From positions 1,400,001 through 1,464,000 of the forward strand of contig WPIO01000013.1 of assembly GCA_009760855.2 (NCBI GenBank): a stretch of DNA of 64,000 nt. The letters are read 5' to 3'. The position numbers and the translations under genes are program-made. Source of the DNA: Cristatella mucedo (taxonomy: Eukaryota; Bryozoa; Phylactolaemata; Cristatellidae). The notes under the pieces were generated by a model. That model had not been told where the DNA came from, ran no database searches, and was given only the letters and a program-made list of their open reading frames with translations. Each line of letters starts with the position of its first letter. The first letter of the stretch is position 1. Of this stretch, positions 56,735 to 64,000 are shown in pieces.

Positions 56735-57137
56735 AATAATAGTAATGCACTTGATAAAGCGCCCTCAGAGAACTTAATCTCTTTCTAGGCGCTTTACATT
56801 TGCTGCAAAGTGATACGCAATAGAATAGTAAGTAAAATCATGCTTGAAAAACAACATGGTTAGGGGTTACATGCACTGGGTCAGCATGCAAATGTGGTTA
56901 GTGGCAGCATGAACAGTGTCAGCACGCATAAGCACATCGAGGAAGAATCACAAGGACCCACTAAATGCTGTCCTAAATAGGTATGTTTTTAAGTTTCTTT
57001 TAAATGTGGTCAGGTCAGGGGATGTTCTGATGCAGGTCGGGAGGGAGTTCCAGGCTTTGGGAGCATACGAGCTAAATGCACGGTCTCCAAAGGATTTAAG
57101 GTTTGTACGAGGTATTTCTAGACTGTTGGATTCCGAA
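56735..57137 (-). mobile_element. LINE family A, 5'-truncated copy
   Basis: Antisense tail (AATGCACTTGATAAAGCGCC), 3' UTR and ORF end. On the plus strand it runs parallel to the 2.8-3.2 kb copy almost base for base and stops at GGATTCCGAAC. Confidence 0.92.
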
Positions 57138-57495
57138 CATGCACCACTAGCACTGGGGTTGCCCCACAGGCCACATGCCGCTTAGCATGTCTGTAGTTTA
57201 ATCGGCCTAATATGAACCTTTATTGAGATGTATTCGAAGACCAGTAAATGCACCTCTACCCGGAACTTAATTAATACAGTCGGCCTCCAAATTCCAACCA
57301 TTCTCGCCGCAGCACCCATTCCTCATCAAGCCTCAATCCTATCTCACAAATTAACCGCTTGCTCGCCCACTCACACCGCTCTCACTACTCTGATATCGAC
57401 CACTAAGCTGAATAATAAAAATACAGTTAAGTATAAGAGCTTGTTTCACACAAAAGCTATGCCACCCCCTGCTGCTTAATTCCTAAGCTTATACG
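57138..57495. other. No gene recognised
   Basis: A mixed-composition stretch of unknown origin between two LINE pieces. One open frame (57228-57479) has no family match. Confidence 0.4.
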
Positions 57496-57499
57496 AACG

Positions 57500-57760
57500 T
57501 AAGCGACAGAAGCTTTATCCTCTGCAGGTCCTAGACTGCGGAACTCAATTCCACAGCTATGAGATAACGAGACCAACCTTCATGCGGCGCATCATTATTA
57601 GTTGCCCGCCGCTACCATGCTGCTGACTACCTTGTTGCCATCCCGTCGCCGCCATGCTTCTCACTTCCTCTTTGCTGGATGAGAGGGACTCTGTTGGCTA
57701 GCTCAGATGCACTGAAAGTCGCCGAGGCATTGAGTACCCGTACGGAAAACTCGACATTGG
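57500..57760 (+). mobile_element. LINE family B 3' region, old
   Basis: AAGCGACAGAAGCTTTATCC, CTAGACTGCGGAACTCAATT, CCATGCTTCTCACTTCCTCT and TCTGTTGGCTAGC follow the LINE B C-terminal wording. The usual tail has decayed. Confidence 0.6.
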
Positions 57761-58129
57761 CACACGCGGCCTGTAGCGGGTTCCACGCTAGCGTCATTCG
57801 GTGAAAGTGGCGGCGCTAGCGGTGGCGCAAGTACTCTCCGACGCGGGAAAAATACCATCAAAGCCATAAGCCAGGAGGCGCGGCTAGCGACCTGTAGCTG
57901 CAGCACCGAAGCGCTCAGCTATGCTGTTATGCAGTAGCGGAGCCTGGTAGCGACGAAGAGCCGATTCCTTCAGATAAAAAAAAAAGTCCGCATCCGTAGC
58001 GTAGACAAGTCTATTTGACAGTGGCGGAGGGTTGCAAATATTCAGCATCGGCCGCGGCGCGTAGCTCGCATGATGCCCAGATTACAACTGAACTGCCTAC
58101 TGGGGCAAATGGGAAACTACCTACTATGG

Positions 58130-59066
58130 GCAAACCCAGTGCGATCCAGAGATTGGAAAGGCTGACTCTCAAAATTGGCTCTGCCAGCATATCTCCAGTT
58201 GAATCAGCTCGAAATCTAGGTGTCATATTCCAAAGCGACCTCTCGTTAGACGACCATATCAGCTCCACAGTCAAATCCGCCTATTTTCAGCTTCATAAAA
58301 TTGCTAAAATTTGGGCTTGTTTAGATAAAGATACCACGTCCAAGTTGGTCCATGCATTCGTGACATCCCGTCTCGACTTCTGCAACTCACTGCTTACTGG
58401 CCTACCAGCATGTGCGATCAGGCGATTGCAGCTGGTGCAAAACTCGGCGGCTAGGCTTGTCTGTCGTGAGCGTCGCAGTTGCCACATTACTCCACTTACC
58501 GACCTGCACTGGCTACCAGTCAAGCAACGGATTGACTTCAAGGTTTTGTCGCTCACTTTTAGGTCCCTTCATTCTATGGCTCCAGCCTATCTGTCAGATA
58601 TACTACCCCATCAGGCCAAGCATCGTACCACCCGCTTTTCGGAATCCAACAGTCTAGAAATACCTCATACAAACCTCAAATCTTTTGGAGACCGTGCACT
58701 TAGTTCATTTGCTCCCAAAGCCTGGAACTCCCTCCCGACCTGCGTCAGAACATCCCCTGACCTGACCACATTTAAAAGGAACCTAAAAAAACCTATTTAG
58801 GACAGCATTTAGTGGGTCCCTGTGATTCTTCCTTCATGTGCTTATGCGTGCTGACACTGTGCATGCTGCCACTAACCACATTTGCATGCTGACCCTGTGC
58901 ATGTCACCGCTAACCATATTATTCATTTCGTTTGTTTTTCAAGCATGATTTTACTTACCACTCAATTGCATTTCACTTTACAGCAAATGTAAAGCGCCTA
59001 GAAAGAGATTGAGTTCTCTGAGGGCGCTTTATCAAGTGAATTATTATTATTATTATTATTATTGCG
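58130..59066 (+). mobile_element. LINE family A, best-preserved 3' copy
   Basis: An open frame to 58800 carries TLKIGSASISPVESARNLGV, SLDDHISSTVKSAYFQLHKI, AFVTSRLDFCNSLLTGLPAC, RRSCHITPLTDLHWLPVKQR, FRSLHSMAPAYLSDILPHQA and DLTTFKRNLKKPI. This is the C-terminal part of an L2/CR1-like polyprotein, downstream of the RT catalytic core. The 3' UTR has repeated TGCTGAC..GTGCATG blocks, then the terminal hairpin (AAAGCGCC at 58991, GGGCGCTTT at 59022) and (ATT)n at 59041-59066. The intact frame and clean tail suggest a young insertion. 5' truncated at about 58130. Confidence 0.92.
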
Positions 59067-59069
59067 GTA

Positions 59070-61150
59070 GAGGCTGAACCATTGACGTCGATTGCCATGC
59101 GCTGCCGTCGATTGAATGCCCACAACGGGTGAAACGTATGCACGTACACAGGTACATGTTACGTGGAATGAGAGTTGCAGTTTATTGCAGCCAATCTTGT
59201 CAATTTTCCACGGATTTCACCTATTGGTCCCTACGATTCCTGTCGATTGCAGTGCATCGCTGACAGTTAACAAACAAAGCATCTTGAAAACTCCACGGTT
59301 TTACTTAGGATGCAGCGGAATGTTATATGTAATGACAATTGACTCTTCCATGCTACCAATTTCTCTTCAATTTGCTGGGTATTGGGGTATTGGCCCTGGA
59401 CATCGCTGTTGGTTGTCGTTCATTGCTCGTGATTGCAACAGTGAGATTGGTCGAAAGGATTTAGTTGCACTTTCAACACAGTGGGCGGTGACAGGTAGGA
59501 TATATTTGAACTTGGCTTAGTCACTTTCCAGCGATTTCCGATGGACCATAATGGATTGCCGTATTTGCCCGTGGCATTGCCGTCGATTGCCATGCAATGC
59601 CCAAGATTAAAAGGTCAGAGCTGGTTGAGAGGGTTGAAAGTATGTGCTCGAGCAGGGAGATGTTACGTGGAATGAGAATTGGAGCTTGGTGCAGCCTCGT
59701 CGATTTGCCGCGGATTTCGGTATTGATCCCTGCCATTGCTATCGACTGCCGTGCATTGTTGACAACTATCATGCAAAATAGCTTGAATGTCCTACGATTT
59801 CACTTTTAGCACAAAAAATTAGGAAATTCGATGACAATCGGCACTTCGCACAGCCAATTTAGTGTAGACTTGCCACGGATTGTAGTGGACTGCTGCTTTA
59901 AGCTGAGCCGAGCCGTTGCCGCAGATTGCTATACATTGCCCGAGATTGTGCGAGCGCAATTGCTTAAAATGATGTGGTGGACTTTAAAAAGTGTGCTTTG
60001 TAACATGCATTACAAATTGGAGCATAACGAGACTGATTTCAGGGCATTTTGCATCCGATCGCTGTAAATTGAGATATTGGCCCGTGCCAATGCAGTCAAT
60101 TACACTGCATTGCTGCCAAATGATCGTGGCGAATGTAATGAAATTGTGGGATTACACAATAGGAAAAAATTATAGCGACGTGCCATTACTATTACAGCTT
60201 AAAGTGTATTTACTCTCTTCGTTTTCGGCGGGTTGCGATACATTGACATACTGGCCCGGGCAGTTGCAGTCGATTGCAGTGCATTGTTTCAGAATGGCCG
60301 AGGCAATTACAGTGAAGTTATGCAAGCACACAATAACCGAAGAGTAGAGCAGCGTGATATGATAATTAGAGCTTCTAGTGAACGCATTCTGGTCGCTGTG
60401 TAGCAGATTGCAGCGTATTTCGGCGGATTGAGGTGGATCGTGGTATGGGACCGGGTCATTGCAGTCGATTGCAACTCATTGCATGAGAACGCGTGTGCAC
60501 AATGGAGCGAAATTTTGTGGATGCACTTTGAACTGAGTCTAGTCCTATATGCAATGCCAATTAGAGCTTCGCGACGGCGATTTGAGGATTATTTGCACTG
60601 GAATAGAGTTGATTGCGGTAGTTTTCCAGGTCATTTCAGGCGATTGCCGCCCATTGCCACAGTGCGAGGCTGAACAATATTTTTATTTTACGTGGTTGTG
60701 CACACAGCACGATGCACTTTAGTGTGCAATATAAACTGGAGCTCGGTGCAATGTATTTCGATTTTTATGCGGTGGATTCTGTTGATTGAAGTGGATTGCG
60801 GTATTGGCCCGGGCTACTGCATTCGATTGCAGCGCATTGCACGAGAACGGCCGGGCCAATGCAAGTGAAATATTTTTAATGCAATTATCGCATAGTTTTT
60901 TGTCATGTGCAATCAAAAAAGGAGGTTTTTGATCAGGATTTCTTTCGTTGCATGGTGGAATGCAGTAGATTGCGGTATTGACCTGGGCCATTGCAATCTT
61001 ATTTCAGTGGACTTCATGAGAACGTGTGAGCGGAATCACGTGAAATGTTCTGGGTATAATGTGCGTGTGGCGTAGTTTGATATTCCAGATTTTCTGGAGC
61101 TGTTCGCAGCCGATACGGGGTGGATTTGACGAGAACTAGAATGGATTGCG
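59070..61150. repeat. Degenerate tandem array, period about 160-200 bp
   Basis: The core phrase (GCCCGGGC)CATTGCAGTCGATTGCAGTGCATTG-like recurs near 59085, 59245, 59565, 59730, 59900, 60085, 60255, 60455, 60640, 60805, 60985 and 61145 in one orientation. A second phrase (GTTACGTGGAATGAGAATTG type) precedes it in several units. Units are strongly diverged. The array starts right after the LINE A ATT tail. Its open frames are not shared between units. Confidence 0.8.
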
Positions 61151-61154
61151 GTAC

Positions 61155-61790
61155 AGGGGTCCGGCGTCAAAGCTTATTTGCATAAGTGCGCGTTAACATA
61201 AGGGCATTGGCGATTACTAGCTGTTGGAGGCGTAGCTTTGCGTAACTAAAACCAAGCATGTTAGCAGCAAGTGACCGGGCCGCACGTCGCGCCGCTTCGG
61301 TTGCTCATCGTTCCGCGGAGAGAAGCCAAGCCCGCTTTGGCGCGCTGCATCGATTTTTTGGAGAGACGGCCTGGCCTCAGAGCGACGGAAACCAGAACTT
61401 AAAATGCCGACGAGTACAAAGCTCGAGCCAACGCGACCTAATTGCTGCTCTCGACGTGCTACGCATTAGAGCTTAGTGACATCAAGAAGCGACCGAGCAG
61501 CCAGCGAGCGTCGATTCATTTCCGGACGCTGAACCCTCGCGGTGCAATGCGAGAGGCGGGCGCTGAAATTTGAGCTCTTTTCGCGAAGCTCTCACGAAGA
61601 AGGCGCTAATGCAAGTTAAATTGTGCAACCGCTCTCTCGGGGATTTTTATTCGTAATGAATTCTGACGTAAAGCCGCCGACAGCACAGCGTACTGCGTTG
61701 CGACGCTCGAAAGCTCCCAGTGTCCTCGGAGGAGGCGAATGGTGCAGCTCAACGGCCTACGATAGCGTCCGTAGCCTTTGGCTGCCGCCA
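61155..61790. other. GC-rich, no gene recognised
   Basis: CpG-rich sequence between the tandem array and the duplicated segment. No recognised protein. Confidence 0.4.
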
Positions 61791-61794
61791 CAGT

Positions 61795-62462
61795 CGCCGT
61801 CGCCGTCGCCGCTGCCGGACGGTTGCTTTATCACACTCGTGTTTCCTCTTAGCTTCTCCCGATTGAGTTCCACTTGGCCGCCATTTCATCTAGCCTGCAT
61901 TGCGGCGAAAATCCGCACGCTGGCGCGTGCTCAGCGACGGGAAAGTGGACAGTGCGAGAATGCATTGACGTCAGACGGCAGCGACACGCACACGCAGGGC
62001 AAGTTCGAGCGTATGGCGGAGTGGACGAGTACTGCGAACGAAGAGGAAATTAGCGATTCGACATTGCACTCGCAGGGAATGCGTAGCATTATGCTGCTAC
62101 TGCCGCTGCTAGCTTGCCCATTAATTGAAGAGCGATGGGCTCGGCGAATGGATGATGAGCTGCGAGCGACGCGCCGTCTTACCGGATATTGCGATGCACT
62201 GCCATTCGTCGGCCCATTAGCTTCACCGGGAAGACTTCCTGTGAGCGGGAAGTGTCGGCAGTCTAATAGTAACAGTGATAATAATAATAAATTTAATATA
62301 GTATCCTCATAGAACTCAATCTCTTTCTAGGCACTTTACACTTGCTGCAAAATAAGCATGGTCGAATACTCTGCAATCGCTACCCTGAGATCCCAGCTTC
62401 GAAGACCGTGGGCTGTACTACTGTCGCTGTTAGTCACGACACCATTTATTACCAGACTGTAA
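61795..62462 (+). repeat. Duplicated GC-rich segment, copy 2
   Basis: Same order of blocks as 40331-40912, with a full CRE (TGACGTCA at 61965-61972) and TTGGCCGCCATTTCA. An antisense LINE A tail inserted at about 62270-62370 makes this copy longer. An open frame of 229 codons crosses it, but copy 1 lacks that frame. Confidence 0.85.
62270..62372 (-). mobile_element. LINE family A solo 3' tail
   Basis: ATAATAATAATAAATTTAAT end, CCTCATAGAACTCAATCTCT, TTTCTAGGCACTTTACACTT. It is inserted within the duplicated segment. Confidence 0.85.
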
Positions 62463-62508
62463 ATGTAGTAGAAATGCGGATGTAGATAGCTAGATGTACG
62501 GATAAATT

Positions 62509-62510
<2 letters not shown>

Positions 62511-62584
<74 letters not shown>

Positions 62585-62608
62585 CATATATATAGAGAGA
62601 GAGAGAAA
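62511..62608. repeat. (CA)n(TA)n(GA)n compound microsatellite
   Basis: About 55 bp of CA, then TA with one TACATA interruption, then a short GA run. Confidence 0.97.
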
Positions 62609-62859
62609 GAGAAAGGAAGATAAATCAAGTAACAAACTAGTAACATATAGGTTGACTTGTTTGACCTTATATTGTATTGAATGCATAAGCACTCTTTTGG
62701 CAAGTAATGAAATTGACCACACCAGAAATGACTCGCTGGACTGACGAATTACCATTGCTAAGTCTAACTTAATATACAAGTTGCAGCGACTAAAAAAAGG
62801 GGCCTCCTTCATTAGAATAATTTCGCTTCAGTACTCACATTTCAAAGCAGGTTAGCTGC

Positions 62860-64000
62860 GGAAAATGGATATTTTTAATGCTTCTCTAGAAAAAGTGGTT
62901 TTACCAAGTCCTTCAAGAAGGAAATTGTTCGACCGATACTTAAAAAGCCTGGATTAGAAACAAAGGTCCTTGCAAACTATCGCCCAGTTTCCATTCTTCC
63001 GCTTTTTGCCAAATACTCTTTAAAAAATTGTCGCTAAGCAGCTGGAAGCATACACTGAAAAGACTGAAATGTCAGGTTCAAATTTAAACTGGAGCTCAAG
63101 CGGTAGAACTCCACTGATACTGCTACCCTCCGTGTTACCAATGACATCTTAATCAGCAACGACGACAGGAATGTCACTGCGCTAGCGCTGCTACATCTAT
63201 CAGCTGCCTTCGACACCATTGCTCATGTCCTACTAGAACGATTGAGAACAACGATCAATCTGTAATCCACCAGACCAGTCACCCGTGGAGTCCCTCGCGG
63301 GTCCGTCCTCGACCCGTTGCCGTTTTTATACTCAACCTCTGGTTTAGCATCAACCTCTGGGAAGAGTGATTAAGACCCACGGAATAGGATATCACATTTA
63401 TGCTGACGATACTCAGCTTCAATTGTCATTCAAATAGTAGGAATCTACTACAGCAACTGATAAACTGAATGCTTGCCATGCTAACATTCTATCCTGGATA
63501 TCGGAAAATTCTTGAATCTAAGCGACAATAAAACTGAACTGCTGCTCATAGGAAAACCTAAGCGTGTGTCTGGATTAGAAGGCTTTAAATAAATAAATAC
63601 ATAAATCTTAGCTGATTAAAAAGCCTCTTTTTGTATAGCGACAGACGAGCCTTTACGGCTTTTACCACCGCTTGCAGTGGCGATAAAGGATCGCCCACCG
63701 CAGGAATCGAACCCACGACCTCGGGACCGAGGCGATGAAAGCAACCGCCTTACCTAGTGTGCCATCGCGTCTCGATGCTTTGCTCTTCTAATAGGTGATT
63801 CTATTGTGGGACCATCACCCGTGCTCGGAATTTAGGCGTCATTTTCGACGACTGCCTAAATTTTAAAAGCTTTATTCAAAGACTACTTCTACAACTAACC
63901 ATCACGTTCGATCCTTATCTAAGATTAGGAGCTGTCTTCCACGGAGGCGTGCAAACAATTTAAGTTGCTCCTTAGTCGTCTCTCGGCTAGATTATTGTAA
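62860..64000 (+). mobile_element. LINE family B copy, continues past window
   Basis: Sense copy from the RT N-terminal region (IFNASLEKVVLPSPS-like, then LANYRPVSILPL) through DAHVLLERLRTTI-like and TRGVPRGSVLDPLPF to an intact YADD near 63400-63411. SINE A interrupts it at 63609-63774, and the sequence resumes to LDYCN at the window edge. Frameshifts are present. Confidence 0.85.
63609..63774 (-). mobile_element. SINE A copy, intact
   Basis: TTAGCTGATTAAAAAGCCTC, TTGTATAGCGACAGACGAGC, GGAATCGAACCCACGACCTC and CTAGTGTGCCATCGCGTCTC. Very close to the 49.37-kb copy. Confidence 0.93.

Noticed and set aside
59116-60673. Series of short open frames in 59.1-60.7 kb as a multi-exon gene
   Set aside because: They fall in a tandemly repeated degenerate array, and the frames are not conserved between repeat units.
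61623-62312. 229-codon open frame as a gene
   Set aside because: The duplicated copy at 40.3-40.9 kb has a stop in the same frame (CTCGGTGAATGG), and substitutions do not favour synonymous sites by eye.

Overview
This is a stretch of animal nuclear genome, almost certainly from an invertebrate. Genes are sparse and split by introns. The histones are metazoan replication-dependent types with 3' stem-loops, and much of the window is non-LTR retrotransposons, tRNA-derived SINEs and microsatellites. I cannot assign a phylum. A gustatory-receptor-like gene, canonical histones and L2/CR1-type LINEs fit many protostomes and other invertebrates.

Layout. Roughly 0.7-11.9 kb holds the 3' half of a plus-strand KAT14 (CSRP2BP/ATAC2) acetyltransferase gene. 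The last exons are clear and agree in splice phase, and the introns are full of repeats. Roughly 12-19.5 kb is GC-rich and partly repetitive, with no recognisable gene. 19.56-20.83 kb is one gustatory-receptor-like (GRL) chemoreceptor exon plus a possible terminal exon. 21-50 kb is dominated by mobile elements: two LINE families, a tRNA-derived SINE family (SINE A), a second SINE type (SINE B), a foldback/MITE-like element and a perfect 547-bp-arm inverted repeat at 46.7-47.9 kb. 50.9-56.4 kb carries four core histone genes as two divergent pairs, H2B/H2A and H4/H3. Each pair shares a promoter of about 250 bp and each gene ends in a histone stem-loop; about 3.4 kb of SINE/LINE sequence separates the pairs. 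56.7-64 kb is repeats again: a LINE 3' end, a degenerate tandem array of about 175-bp period (59.1-61.15 kb), a GC-rich segment duplicated from 40.3-40.9 kb, and a LINE running off the window.

How the parts relate. The four histones form the core nucleosome set; no H1 is visible. KAT14 is known as a subunit of the ATAC histone acetyltransferase complex, but its presence about 40 kb from the histones looks coincidental. The mobile elements look like LINE/SINE partnerships: SINE B ends in the hairpin tail of LINE family A, and the SINE A 3' end resembles the 3' end of LINE family B. Names such as LINE A, LINE B, SINE A and SINE B are labels for this report only. I found no convincing new multi-gene system. 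The best leads are the perfect long inverted repeat, the degenerate satellite, the duplicated GC-rich segment and the histone stem-loop variants.
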